From contig JAGTJU010000010.1 of NCBI GenBank assembly GCA_022184915.1, positions 62,001 to 126,000 on the forward strand: a DNA stretch of 64,000 bases, written 5' to 3'. Under the pieces are notes generated by a model. That model searched no databases, was not told the DNA's origin, and saw nothing but the letters and a program-made list of their open reading frames with translations. Within the stretch, counting starts at the first letter, position 1. Every line of letters starts with the position of its first letter. A program made the translations under genes and the position numbers. The stretch is from Myxococcales bacterium (lineage in GTDB: Bacteria > Myxococcota_A > Polyangia > Fen-1088). This document shows, one piece after another, positions 29,555-38,572 of this stretch.

Positions 29555-29736
29555 CGCAAAGAGACGCGTCTCCTCGCGAACCGCGGTGTAACGGTTTTCG
29601 TTCTCGCGGGACCTAGAACTAACGAACGACAGTACCCTCACGAGCCCGCCGACGTGCCTCCCCGCGAGTCCCTTGGCATAGTTGTCCAGGCTTGTTCACG
29701 CGCGCCCGGACGCAACGCCTTACCTCCGAACTGCTC

Positions 29737-31884
29737 ATGCCCACTTCCCTCACCAACCGCCTGTCACATCTTCTTTTTCTCGGGCTGATTGTAGCCTTGG
29801 CCCCCGCGCGCGCGCAGGGAGCGCCTCCAAAGTCGCCTCACGCGCGGGTCACGCTGTTGGCCGATCGAGCGGCCGCGAGTCCCACTGGCACGCTCGAGCT
29901 GGGCCTGCTCTTCGATCTCGACCCAGATTGGCATATCTACTGGAAAAACCCGGGCGATTCGGGCCAGGCCCCGAAGGTCACCTGGAAGGTGCCCGCCGGT
30001 TTCGCGGTGAGCACGCTGGACTGGCCCGTGCCTCAACGGATCGCCTCCGGACCGCTCATGAACTACGGCTACGGCCATCAGGCCCTCTTTCGCGCGACGC
30101 TGCACGCGCTTCCTGGCGAAGCGGAGGCCTCCAAGACCCTCGACGTCGCCGCCAACGTGCGCTTCTTGATTTGCCGTGAGGACTGCATCCCCGGCGAGGC
30201 CGACGTGGCCCTGAGCCTTCCCGTGGTGCCCGCAGGTGCCGATGCGCCCCCTTCCCCGTCCGCGCCTCTGTTTGCGCAGGCGCAAGCCGCAGCGCCCTCT
30301 TCGCTCGGCCCCGTGCAGGTCTCCGACCAGGGCACACACGTGGCGCTCGCCTTCACGCGCCCAGAAGGGGTTCCCGCGGGAACGGCTTTCGTCCTCGTGC
30401 CGGAGACCCCGCTCGTGATCGCCAACGCGGTTCCGCAAGCCCAGGAAGACAGTGGGGATACGGTTCGTGTGCTGGCCGAGAAGTCCGATCCGGCCACGCC
30501 TGTCCTGGCCTTGTCGGGCCTGCTCTTGGCTGAAACTACCCCCGCGCGGGTTTATGCGTTCGAAGGGCAGCTCATCCCGTCAGGGGCCGCCCCCGCTGCG
30601 AAACCCGTCAAGATCGGCAGCTCCGTGCCCGCCCAGCCCCCCCGGGAAGAGGAAGGCGGCACCACGCTGTGGGTGGCCCTGGGTCTTGCGTTTTTGGGGG
30701 GCATGTTGCTGAACCTGATGCCCTGCGTATTCCCGGTTTTGTCACTCAAGATCCTGGGCTTCGTCTCCCACGCCCACGATCCCAAAGAGGCACGCCGGCA
30801 CGGCTGGGCTTACACCGCGGGGGTGTTCGCTTCGTTTTGGGCCTTGGCGTTGGTGCTGGTGGTGGTGCGGGCGGGCAGTCACAAGCTGGGCTGGGGGTTT
30901 CAGCTGCAGTCTCCGGCCTTCGTTGCACTCTTGGCAGGGCTGATGGTGCTCGTGGGGTTGAACCTGCTCGGCACCTTCGAGGTGGGCCTTTCCCTGACGC
31001 GGCTCGGGCAGACGGGCGGGCGCAAGGGCGGCCTGGCCGGCTCTTTCAACACAGGCATTTTGGCCACCGCGGTGGCGACGCCCTGCACGGCGCCGTTCAT
31101 GGGCACGGCGCTCGGCTTTGCGCTCACCCGCCCGGCCTTCGAGTCATTCGCGGTGTTCACCGCCCTGGCCGGGGGCATGGCTTTGCCCTACGTGTGGCTC
31201 AGTCATGCGCCCGGCGTGCTCAAGCGTCTTCCGCGACCGGGCAAGTGGATGGAGCTTCTGCGCCAGCTCCTCGCATTTCCCATCCTGGCCACCGTCATTT
31301 GGCTCCTGGCCGTGTTCAACCAACTCACGGGCCCCTTGGCGGTCTTCGAGCTCTTGGGGGCCCTGCTCGTTCTGGGTCTGGCGGGGTGGATCTACGGCGC
31401 GTTTCAACGCAGCAGCGGCCGTCCCCCCCTGGCCATGGCCCTCGCCGTGCTGACCCTGCTTGCAGGGGGCTGGCTGGGCGTTCGCGCGGCGGACAGCCCG
31501 GCGCCGTCGAGCGCAGGCACAACGTTGGCCGACGAGTTTTGGCAGCCCTGGTCTCCCCAGAAAGTGGCTGAGCTGCGTCAGCAGGGCCGCGCCGTGTTCG
31601 TGAACTTCACGGCCGCGTGGTGCATCTCGTGTAAGGCCAACGAACTGCTCGTTTTTTCGACGCCCGAAGTGCGCCAGGCCTTCGCCGCGCACGATGTGGT
31701 GGCGCTCAAAGCCGACTGGACGAACCGCGACGAGGTCATCGCGCAAGAGCTCGAGACCCACGGCCGCGCTGGCGTTCCGCTTTACCTGTTTTACCCACCC
31801 GCCAAGGAAGGGACTCCCACCACCTTGCCCTCCGTGCTCACGAAGGGGCTGGTGCTCGACGCGCTCGCCACCGCCACCCCGTAA
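29737..31884 (+). CDS. DsbD-family thiol:disulfide reductase with C-terminal thioredoxin domain
   Basis: A 715-residue inner-membrane protein that should carry electrons from cytoplasmic thioredoxin to periplasmic thiol proteins. It has a signal peptide (about 1-28, ending PARAQG), a periplasmic domain to about 300 with CREDCIPGEADV, a DsbD/CcdA-type membrane domain (about 310-570) with its two redox cysteines in LMPCVFPVLSLKILGF and ATPCTAPFMG, and a thioredoxin-like C-terminal domain with AAWCISCKANE. All three pairs of redox cysteines are intact. The ATG at 29737 is chosen because the signal peptide follows it. It is the first of a run of plus-strand genes and has no cytochrome-c partner nearby. 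Confidence 0.88.
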   Translation: MPTSLTNRLSHLLFLGLIVALAPARAQGAPPKSPHARVTLLADRAAASPTGTLELGLLFDLDPDWHIYWKNPGDSGQAPKVTWKVPAGFAVSTLDWPVPQRIASGPLMNYGYGHQALFRATLHALPGEAEASKTLDVAANVRFLICREDCIPGEADVALSLPVVPAGADAPPSPSAPLFAQAQAAAPSSLGPVQVSDQGTHVALAFTRPEGVPAGTAFVLVPETPLVIANAVPQAQEDSGDTVRVLAEKSDPATPVLALSGLLLAETTPARVYAFEGQLIPSGAAPAAKPVKIGSSVPAQPPREEEGGTTLWVALGLAFLGGMLLNLMPCVFPVLSLKILGFVSHAHDPKEARRHGWAYTAGVFASFWALALVLVVVRAGSHKLGWGFQLQSPAFVALLAGLMVLVGLNLLGTFEVGLSLTRLGQTGGRKGGLAGSFNTGILATAVATPCTAPFMGTALGFALTRPAFESFAVFTALAGGMALPYVWLSHAPGVLKRLPRPGKWMELLRQLLAFPILATVIWLLAVFNQLTGPLAVFELLGALLVLGLAGWIYGAFQRSSGRPPLAMALAVLTLLAGGWLGVRAADSPAPSSAGTTLADEFWQPWSPQKVAELRQQGRAVFVNFTAAWCISCKANELLVFSTPEVRQAFAAHDVVALKADWTNRDEVIAQELETHGRAGVPLYLFYPPAKEGTPTTLPSVLTKGLVLDALATATP

Positions 31885-31922
31885 GGCAGCGATCCCCCTG
31901 CCCAGCGCGTGCGTTTTGCGCC

Positions 31923-32906
31923 ATGATGACGGCCATGCCGTTTTTGCGGGCGTGGCCCTTGTTGTTCGTGGCGGCCCTCGGCGCCTGTGATGGCGAGGAC
32001 GCGTCGGTGCTCACGCCCGACGCGGACACCGGTGCAGGCCCAACCTTTGCGGGCCCGGCGCCCGCGCTTGCGGCCTCCCCGGGATTCGGGGCGCCCCCCC
32101 GCCTCGCCTTCCGCGTGTTGGCCGGGCGTGGGAACGGCGCCGTCGTCGATCCCGATGCGATGCTGGCGGCCCTCCGCAACGCTGAAGCCGTGTGCCTCGG
32201 CGAGACTCACGAAAGTTTCGCCGTCCAGTCGATGCAGCTTCTGGTCGCCGACCGCCTGCGCGCTGCCGCACCCGATGCCGACCTGGCCCTGGGCTTCGAG
32301 ATGTTCCAGCGCCCCTTTCAAGACGCCCTCGACGACTTCTCCTCGGGGCGCATCGACCAGGGCACGTTGCGTACGCGTTCCGAGTACGACACGCGCTGGG
32401 GCTGGTCGTGGGAAAACTACGCGCCCCTCGTGCAGCACGGCCGCGACCACGGACATCCCTTGCGCGCGCTCAGCGCCGCACGAGAGCTCACCGCGCGGGT
32501 GTCGCAGGTGGGTGTGAGTGGGCTGAGTGCCGAAGAGCAAGCTCAGATGCCGGAGCTCGACCTTGGCGATCAAGCCCACCGGGCCTGGTTTCGCAACATC
32601 ATCCAGGCCGTTCATCCCGAACTCACCGAAGCCGGCTTCGAGCGCTTCTACACGACACAGGTCATTTGGGACGAGTCCATGGCCGAAGGCAGTGCCTCCT
32701 GGCAAAAGGCAGCGCCGGGCCGGCGCGTGCTGATCTTCGCCGGCCGCTATCACTGCGTGGACATGGCGATCCCCAACCGTCTCAAGCGTCGAGGCCTGAG
32801 CCGCGTGATGGGTTTGCAGATCGTCGAGGACGACCCCGCCGAGGTGGCGCAGGCCCTTGCCCTTGATCCTGCCGACTTCATCGTGCCCGTGACGCTGACC
32901 CCCTGA
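31923..32906 (+). CDS. ChaN-family lipoprotein (haem-binding/Tiki-like fold)
   Basis: A 327-residue protein with a signal peptide ending in the lipobox AALGAC, followed by an acidic linker. The folded part contains AVCLGETHESFAVQ, LALGFEMFQRPFQDALD, the WENYAPLV segment and FAGRYHCVDMAIP, as in the ChaN/PF04187 family. Campylobacter ChaN binds haem and the family resembles Tiki metalloproteases; the role here is unknown. It is 38 bp after the DsbD-like gene on the same strand. A second ATG four codons later is an alternative start. Confidence 0.75.
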   Translation: MMTAMPFLRAWPLLFVAALGACDGEDASVLTPDADTGAGPTFAGPAPALAASPGFGAPPRLAFRVLAGRGNGAVVDPDAMLAALRNAEAVCLGETHESFAVQSMQLLVADRLRAAAPDADLALGFEMFQRPFQDALDDFSSGRIDQGTLRTRSEYDTRWGWSWENYAPLVQHGRDHGHPLRALSAARELTARVSQVGVSGLSAEEQAQMPELDLGDQAHRAWFRNIIQAVHPELTEAGFERFYTTQVIWDESMAEGSASWQKAAPGRRVLIFAGRYHCVDMAIPNRLKRRGLSRVMGLQIVEDDPAEVAQALALDPADFIVPVTLTP

Positions 32907-32910
32907 GCGC

Positions 32911-32939
32911 TTACCAAGCCTGCCGTTCCTTGGTATGTT
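32911..32939 (+). promoter_or_regulatory. candidate promoter of the nucleotide-sugar dehydrogenase gene
   Basis: TTACCA (32911-32916), 17 bases, TATGTT (32934-32939); each is a 4/6 match to sigma-70 consensus. The -10 ends 12 bases before the ATG at 32952 and no Shine-Dalgarno intervenes, so the mRNA leader would be only about 6 bases. Confidence 0.48.
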
Positions 32940-32951
32940 GCTGGCCGGGTC

Positions 32952-34271
32952 ATGAGCAAACTTCTCGAACGGATCAAGTCTCGTCAGGCAAACGTGGTGG
33001 TGGTGGGGGCCGGTTACGTCGGGCTCCCGCTGGCGGTGGAGGTGGCCCAGTCGGGTTTCCCCACGGTGACGTACGACAAGTCGACGGGCAAGGTGGAGGC
33101 TGTCAACCGGGGCGAATCCTACATCGGGGACGTGCCCTCGAAGGTGCTCGCTCCCCTCGTCAAGGAAGGCCGCCTGCAGGCATCGGCAGATCCCGATGTG
33201 CTGAAGACGGCAGATGCGATCATCATTTGCGTACCCACGCCGCTCAACAAAACGAAGGATCCCGATAACTCCTTCATCCTCGACGCCGCCGACATGATCG
33301 CCTCGCGCATGCGGCCCGGGCAGCTCATCGTCCTCGAGAGCACCACCTTCCCCGGATTCACCCGGGAAGTGTTGGTGCCGAAGCTCTCCTCGAGCGGGCT
33401 CGAGGCGGGGCGCGATTACTTCGTCGCGTTCTCACCCGAACGCGTCGACCCCGGCAACCCGAAGTTCCACACCAAGAACACCCCGAAGGTGATCGGTGCC
33501 GACAGCGAAGAGGGGCTGGCGGCGGCCACCGCGCTCTACGCCAGCTTCATCGATACGTTGGTACCCGTCTCGAACACCGATACGGCCGAGATGGTGAAGC
33601 TTCTCGAGAACACCTTTCGGGCCGTGAACATCGGCCTCGTCAATGAGGTGGCGATCATGTGCCAGCACCTCGGGCTCAATACCTGGGAAGTCATCGAAGC
33701 GGCTGCCACGAAGCCCTTCGGCTTCATGCCTTTTTTCCCGGGGCCGGGACTTGGGGGGCACTGCATCCCGATCGATCCCCTGTACCTGTCCTGGAAGCTG
33801 AAGACGCTCAAGTACCAGGCCCGCTTCATCGAGCTGGCCGACAACATCAACTCGGGCATGCCGGGCTTCGTCGTGTCTCGAGTCACCGATGCCTTAAACG
33901 ACCGCAACAAATCGGTGCGAGGCTCGAAGGTGTTGGTCAGCGGCGTTTCCTACAAGCGCGACATCGACGACGTGCGGGAATCGCCCGCCATCGACATCAT
34001 CGAGCTGCTCCGCAAGCGCGGCGCCGAGGTGTCCTACTACGATCCGCACGTCGCAGCGGTGAACGCCGAGACCACGCACGGCGCACTTGCGCAGGAAGTT
34101 CCGGCGGCGGCCCTCCAGGATGCCGGCTCCTTCGATTGCGTTCTCATCACCACCGATCACCGTGCCGTCGACTACGCACAACTCGTGGCGAACGCGCAGC
34201 TGGTGGTCGACACGCGCAACGCCACCAAGGCGCTCCGGCAGGAACACGGCCACAAGATCGTGTCCCTGTAA
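32952..34271 (+). CDS. nucleotide-sugar dehydrogenase (UDP-Glc/UDP-GlcNAc 6-dehydrogenase family)
   Basis: An NAD-dependent enzyme that oxidises the C6 hydroxyl of a UDP-sugar to a carboxylate, for surface polysaccharide. The 439-residue product has the Rossmann motif GAGYVGLPLA, TPLNKTKDPD, STTFPGFT, AFSPERVDPGN, the Lys helix VKLLENTFRAVNIGL and the catalytic Cys in GGHCIPIDP. The AFSPERVDPGN and PIDPLY patterns point to the WbpA/UDP-GlcNAc dehydrogenase subgroup more than to UDP-glucose dehydrogenase, but specificity cannot be settled by reading. No glycosyltransferases are adjacent. Confidence 0.87.
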   Translation: MSKLLERIKSRQANVVVVGAGYVGLPLAVEVAQSGFPTVTYDKSTGKVEAVNRGESYIGDVPSKVLAPLVKEGRLQASADPDVLKTADAIIICVPTPLNKTKDPDNSFILDAADMIASRMRPGQLIVLESTTFPGFTREVLVPKLSSSGLEAGRDYFVAFSPERVDPGNPKFHTKNTPKVIGADSEEGLAAATALYASFIDTLVPVSNTDTAEMVKLLENTFRAVNIGLVNEVAIMCQHLGLNTWEVIEAAATKPFGFMPFFPGPGLGGHCIPIDPLYLSWKLKTLKYQARFIELADNINSGMPGFVVSRVTDALNDRNKSVRGSKVLVSGVSYKRDIDDVRESPAIDIIELLRKRGAEVSYYDPHVAAVNAETTHGALAQEVPAAALQDAGSFDCVLITTDHRAVDYAQLVANAQLVVDTRNATKALRQEHGHKIVSL

Positions 34272-34274
34272 CCG

Positions 34275-35225
34275 ATGGGCGCCATGGTCATGGAAACCAT
34301 CCCCTACGGGGGGTGGAAGAGGGCGCTTCGTCTTGGCAATGGGGTTGTGGAACTTCTTGCGACCCTGGAGGTGGGTCCTCGCATTCTCCGCTTCGGTTTC
34401 GTGGGCGGGGCCAACGTGCTCAAGGAGATCCCCGAGGAGCTCGGGGGCCAAGGTGAAGCGCAGTTCATGATGCGCGGGGGGCACCGCCTGTGGACCTCGC
34501 CGGAAGATCCCGCGCGCACCTTCGCGCCCGATAACGGCCCCGTCGATGAGGAGAGGCTGGCAGGCTCGGTGGCGCTCACCACACCGGCCGACCCTGACAC
34601 CGGGCTCGAACGCACCATGCGCCTCGTTCTCGACGAGACGAAGCCCCGCCTGACGATCGAGCACGTGATCAGGAACCGCTCGGCGCACAGCCACACTCTC
34701 GCCCCCTGGGCCCTCACCGTCCTGGCCCCAGGAGGCACCGCGGTTTTCCCCCTGCCCGCCTACGCGCCTCATCCGGGCAATGCGGGAAAAAGCGCCACGG
34801 ACTTTGCTCCCCAGCTGTCGCTCGCGCTGTGGCCATATTTTCGGTTCACCGATCGACGCTTCACTTTCGGCGATCGCTTCGTGCGCATCCAACAGGATCC
34901 GCGCGCCCGGGGCCCAGCCAAGATCGGCGCCGGGCTACGCGAGGCCTGGGCCGCGTACCAACTCGCAGACCTCGTCTTCATCAAGCGATTCCCCTTCGAT
35001 GAGGGGCGTGTTTACCCCGATGGCAACTGCAACTTCGAGAGTTATACCGATGCGGGCATCCTCGAGCTCGAATCACTGGGTGCGCTGAGCAAGCTCGAGC
35101 CTGGAGATGAGGTGCTTCATACGGAGACCTGGTCACTTCACGAGCGCCCAGCGGGCTTCGACGTGACTTCCGCGAGCGAGGACCTCCTCGCAGCAACCTT
35201 CGCGCCGTGGCTGGGCAACTCGTAG
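34275..35225 (+). CDS. DUF4380-like protein, probable sugar-binding/mutarotase fold
   Basis: A 316-residue protein without signal peptide or membrane segment. It is dominated by beta-strand-like sequence, with RFGFVGGANVLKEIPEE, MRGGHRLWTSPEDP, FAPDNGPV and a Gly-rich NCNFESYTDAG. The early GGHRLWTSPE motif resembles DUF4380 proteins, which are predicted to share the aldose-1-epimerase fold. It begins 3 bp after the dehydrogenase gene, so the two are very likely co-transcribed and may act on the same sugar. A later in-frame ATG at 34290 is another possible start. Confidence 0.6.
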   Translation: MGAMVMETIPYGGWKRALRLGNGVVELLATLEVGPRILRFGFVGGANVLKEIPEELGGQGEAQFMMRGGHRLWTSPEDPARTFAPDNGPVDEERLAGSVALTTPADPDTGLERTMRLVLDETKPRLTIEHVIRNRSAHSHTLAPWALTVLAPGGTAVFPLPAYAPHPGNAGKSATDFAPQLSLALWPYFRFTDRRFTFGDRFVRIQQDPRARGPAKIGAGLREAWAAYQLADLVFIKRFPFDEGRVYPDGNCNFESYTDAGILELESLGALSKLEPGDEVLHTETWSLHERPAGFDVTSASEDLLAATFAPWLGNS

Positions 35226-35311
35226 GGGTGACACCCACCCAATCGTTACACGCCTTGCACTCTTTTCGGCCGTTTCAAGTGATTTTTTGCTTCCGTTTCT
35301 GGGGAATCAGC

Positions 35312-35317
35312 TAAAGT
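35312..35317 (+). promoter_or_regulatory. candidate -10 element for the HU-like gene
   Basis: TAAAGT (4/6) lies in the AT-richer 125-bp spacer before the gene, about 34 bases before the ATG. TTGCTT at 35287-35292 is a possible -35 but the spacer of 19 is long. Confidence 0.3.
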
Positions 35318-35350
35318 GGCCTCCGTTTTCCCGCAGAAAAGGAGTGTTTG

Positions 35351-35662
35351 ATGGCCGCCACAAAAGGTCCGCTTTCCAAGTCCGCCCTGATCCAGACGAT
35401 CGCCGACAAGACCGAGCTCGCCCGTAAAGATGTCAAAGGCATCCTCGAGACGCTCGGCGCCTTGGGGCAGCAAGAGCTCAAGAAGAACGGTTTGTTCGTC
35501 GTACCCGGGCTGGTGCGCATGCTCGTACAGAAGAAGCCGGCCACCAAGGCACGCAAGGGCGTCAACCCCTTTACGGGCGAGCCTGCCGTGTTCAAGGCCA
35601 AGCCTGCACGCAAGGTGATCAAGGCCCGGCCCGTGAAGGCCGCCAAGGACGCCGTCGGCTGA
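35351..35662 (+). CDS. HU/IHF-family DNA-binding protein
   Basis: A 103-residue basic protein. The N-terminal helix pair KSALIQTIADKTELARKDVKGILETLGALGQQELKKNG and the arm region ARKGVNPFTGEPAVFKAKPARKVIKARP fit the HU fold, with the arm's NPFTGE in place of NPxTGE. The middle is GLFVVPGLVRMLVQKK, where standard HU has the Gly-Phe-Gly strand turn. It is likely a nucleoid protein that bends DNA. AAGGAG lies before the ATG. It is a single-gene unit closed by a clear terminator. Confidence 0.83.
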   Translation: MAATKGPLSKSALIQTIADKTELARKDVKGILETLGALGQQELKKNGLFVVPGLVRMLVQKKPATKARKGVNPFTGEPAVFKAKPARKVIKARPVKAAKDAVG

Positions 35663-35695
35663 ACCGTCATGCGCCCCGTGGGGCAACACTTCAGT

Positions 35696-35735
35696 AAGGG
35701 CCACCGGGGACTTCCGTGTGGCCCTTTGTGTTTGT
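35696..35735 (+). terminator. rho-independent terminator after the HU-like gene
   Basis: A perfect 9-bp stem: AAGGGCCAC at 35696-35704 pairs with GTGGCCCTT at 35718-35726, with a 13-base loop. It is followed by a T-rich run (TTTGTGTTTGTG). It lies 33 bp after the HU-like stop codon. It is the clearest intrinsic terminator in the window. Confidence 0.75.
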
Positions 35736-35789
35736 GCGCGCGCTTTGCAATGCTGTGCTCGATGAGTTTTCTCTCGCCAGGTCGATGAC

Positions 35790-36560
35790 GTGCCCGACGA
35801 CGCGTTCATCAGCTGCCAGGAGCTTCAGAAGCGCTTTGGCGACATCGTCGCTGTGGCCAGCGTCTCGTTCAGGGTGCGCGCTGGGGAGATCTACGGCTTG
35901 CTCGGCCCGAACGGGGCTGGCAAGACCACCACCTTGCGTGTGCTGGCGGGCCTGCTCACGCCGAGCGGAGGCCAGGCCCTCGTTGCAGGTGTGGACGTGG
36001 CACGAGACCCGGACGGCGCCAAGCGACGTCTCGGCTTTCTCAGCGGAGGCGCCGGCCTCTACGGACGTCTGACGGCACGCGAGATCCTCAGCTACACGGG
36101 GCGCATCTACGACATGTCCCGCCCCCGCATCGCCGCGCGCATAGCGGAACTCACGACCACACTCGATCTCGCAGCCTTCCTCGATCAGCGCGCCGAGACC
36201 TTGTCGACAGGCCAAAAGCAGCGGGTGTCGCTCGCCCGGGCGGTGTTTCACGATCCGCCGGTGCTCATCCTCGATGAACCCACCTCGGGTCTCGACGTGC
36301 TCGCCAGCCAGGGTCTGCGGACCTTCGTGCTCGATGAGAAGACGCGCGGCAAGGCGATTGTGATGTCCACGCACTACCTGGCAGAAGCCGAGCTCATCTG
36401 CGATCGCGTCGGCTTCGTGCACGCGGGCCGTATCGTGAAGGAGGGCACACCCGCCGCTTTGCGCGCGGAAACCCACTCTGCGAGCCTTGAACAAGCGTTC
36501 TTGTCGGTGGTCCTGGGGGAACGGGCGGCCGGGCTCGCCGCCCCCGTGGAGGCCCCATGA
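35790..36560 (+). CDS. ABC transporter ATP-binding protein, NatA-like
   Basis: A 256-residue ATPase with Walker A LLGPNGAGKTTTL, the signature LSTGQKQRVSLARA (LSTGQ is typical of NatA-type ATPases), Walker B VLILDEPTSGLDV and the switch His in MSTHYLAEAE. It pairs with the next gene, whose N-terminal half is a NatB-type permease, and the 4-bp ATGA overlap implies coupling. NatAB exports sodium in Bacillus; the substrate here is unknown. The start is GTG at 35790; the reading frame begins cleanly there, but no strong ribosome site is visible. Confidence 0.88.
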   Translation: MPDDAFISCQELQKRFGDIVAVASVSFRVRAGEIYGLLGPNGAGKTTTLRVLAGLLTPSGGQALVAGVDVARDPDGAKRRLGFLSGGAGLYGRLTAREILSYTGRIYDMSRPRIAARIAELTTTLDLAAFLDQRAETLSTGQKQRVSLARAVFHDPPVLILDEPTSGLDVLASQGLRTFVLDEKTRGKAIVMSTHYLAEAELICDRVGFVHAGRIVKEGTPAALRAETHSASLEQAFLSVVLGERAAGLAAPVEAP

Positions 36561-38521
36561 GCCCCATGAGGCGAAGGCTCAACCACATCGCGCTCGTCTT
36601 CGGCAAGGAACTCAAGGAAACGCTGCGGGATCGTCGCACCCTCGCCGTGATGGTGCTGTTTCCCCTGGTGGTCTACCCCTTGCTTTCATTATTGATCGGG
36701 CAGGTGGTCACAGACCGAGAAGCACGCTACGAGGACAAACCGCTGCGCGTGGCGGTGAGCCCGGAGGCCACCGTGCGCGCCCTCCTCGCCGCGGGGGAGC
36801 GTGACGGGCAGTTCAAGCTCGCATGGGTCGAAGGAGCTGGCCCCACAGACGTCGGCACACAAAAGCTCGACCTCTACATCGAAGAGACGACCCCCAAGAA
36901 GGCTCCGCCGTCTCCGATCCGCCTCGTCTTCGATAGCAGCCGCGAAGAATCCATCCGCGCGGAGCAGCGGATCTCCACACACCTCGGCAAGCAGCTGGTG
37001 CCGGGAAGCGCCTATGCCTTCGACGTCGGAAGTCACGATGTAGGAACCCCTGCGGCCAAGGGCGGCTACCTCCTTTCGAAGGTCGTGCCCCTGCTCGTGG
37101 CGCTGATGGTGATCTTGGGCGCGTTTTACCCCGCCATCGATACCACCGCGGGAGAAAGAGAGAGAGGCACGCTCGAAACGACGCTGGTCGCGCCGATCGC
37201 GCGCACGGATCTGCTGACCGGAAAGGTCTTGGCGGTCGCCACGCTGGCGCTGGTCACGGGGCTTGCCAATCTGGGATCTCTGTCGGCCACCTTCGTTCAG
37301 CTGGCGCGAACCGCCGACGCGGACGGCCTGCCCCTCCCGTGGGGCCGCCTGGCCGCAACCGCGCTCATCTTGCCGCCGGCAGCCATCATGTTCGCCGCCA
37401 TCATGGTGATGGCTGCCACCGCAGCCAAGAGCTTCAAGGAAGCCCAGAACTATCTGACACCGATTTACTTCTTGTTTTTTGCTCCCGCCGTGGCCGCAAG
37501 CCTGGGCGAGTTTCCGCTGACGCTCGGTGCGGCCCTGGTCCCTGGGCTAAACCTCACCTTGCTGTCGCGCGACCTCATCTTGGGGGAGGCGGGGTTTTCT
37601 CAAATGGCCGTGTTCCTCGCCTCCAGCCTGGCCGTGACCGCCCTGGCGCTGTCGGTGGCCAGCCGGCTCTTTGATTCGGAGCGTCTCCTGGCCGTGGACA
37701 CGCGAAAGAAACGGACGCGCGGCCGCGCCGCAGGCGCCCTGCCCCGCGCAGGGCAGCCCGAGGCCCGTCCTTTGGACGCAGCGGACGGCGCGGTGGGCTT
37801 CGCCCTCGCGGTGATCGTGTTTTGGCTGCTCGCTCCGTTCAGCCAACGCCACATGTTGGCAGGCACCCTCGTGTCGCAATGGGTGGGCATGGCCGGTCTG
37901 GCGTTGGCCTATGTCCGCGTGCGAGGGCTGCCGCTCGCGCCCTCGCTCGCGCTTTCGTGGCCCTCACGCGTCCATGTTCTGGCGGCGTTGGCCCTGGGAG
38001 CTGGGGCGTGGATGGTGGTGGGCGTGTTGACCCAGTGGCTGCTGCCCCCGAGCCCTGAGGTCGTGCGCGCGCTGCGGACGATGCTGCAGACCTTCCCCGC
38101 GCCTGTCGCGCTGCTGCTGTTTGCACTCACCCCTGCCCTCTGCGAAGAGCTCCTGTTTCGGGGCCTGCTTCTTCAGGCGTTCCTGCGGCGCTTCCCCCCG
38201 GGACTTGCCATCCTGCTCGTGAGCCTGCTCTTCGGCCTCTTTCACTTCAGCCTCGACCGCCTCCTGCCCACGGCCGTTTTAGGCCTGCTGCTGGGGCTTG
38301 CCACGTGGCGTACGGGTTCGCTGTTGCCTGCCATGCTCATCCATGGCCTGAACAACGGGATCCTCGTGGCCCTGGCCGTAAGCGGTCAAGACCAGGCCCT
38401 GGACGACGTGAAGGGAGGGGGAGCCGCCCTCGTGCTGCTGGGCACCCTGACCAGTTTGGCTATTGGTCTTTGGCTCCTGTGGCGTCGCCCGGTTGGAGGC
38501 AACGCGACGCATATTGTATGA
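36557..38521 (+). CDS. ABC permease fused to a CPBP intramembrane protease
   Basis: A 654-residue fusion. The first ~390 residues form an ABC-2/NatB-type permease: KELKETLRDRRTLAVMVLFPLVVYPL, a large extracytoplasmic domain (about 55-170), then five or six helices including TTAGERERGTLETTLVAPI. After a basic linker (KKRTRGRA) the last ~240 residues form a CPBP (Abi) domain with the glutamate motif CEELLFRGLL, FGLFHFSLDR and HGLNN, all catalytic-type residues present. The family is presumed to be metal-dependent intramembrane proteases. The two parts are in one frame with no sign of error. It is coupled to the upstream ATPase gene. Confidence 0.88.
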   Translation: MSPMRRRLNHIALVFGKELKETLRDRRTLAVMVLFPLVVYPLLSLLIGQVVTDREARYEDKPLRVAVSPEATVRALLAAGERDGQFKLAWVEGAGPTDVGTQKLDLYIEETTPKKAPPSPIRLVFDSSREESIRAEQRISTHLGKQLVPGSAYAFDVGSHDVGTPAAKGGYLLSKVVPLLVALMVILGAFYPAIDTTAGERERGTLETTLVAPIARTDLLTGKVLAVATLALVTGLANLGSLSATFVQLARTADADGLPLPWGRLAATALILPPAAIMFAAIMVMAATAAKSFKEAQNYLTPIYFLFFAPAVAASLGEFPLTLGAALVPGLNLTLLSRDLILGEAGFSQMAVFLASSLAVTALALSVASRLFDSERLLAVDTRKKRTRGRAAGALPRAGQPEARPLDAADGAVGFALAVIVFWLLAPFSQRHMLAGTLVSQWVGMAGLALAYVRVRGLPLAPSLALSWPSRVHVLAALALGAGAWMVVGVLTQWLLPPSPEVVRALRTMLQTFPAPVALLLFALTPALCEELLFRGLLLQAFLRRFPPGLAILLVSLLFGLFHFSLDRLLPTAVLGLLLGLATWRTGSLLPAMLIHGLNNGILVALAVSGQDQALDDVKGGGAALVLLGTLTSLAIGLWLLWRRPVGGNATHIV

Positions 38522-38572
38522 CACCTCACAAAACCCGTTGTTTCGCGGACAGACCCGGTGTATGGAAATGTG

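Noticed and set aside
29575-29640. Weak hairpin after uvrA (AACCG...CGGTT then TTCGTT)
   Set aside because: Only a 5-bp stem; not convincing as an intrinsic terminator.
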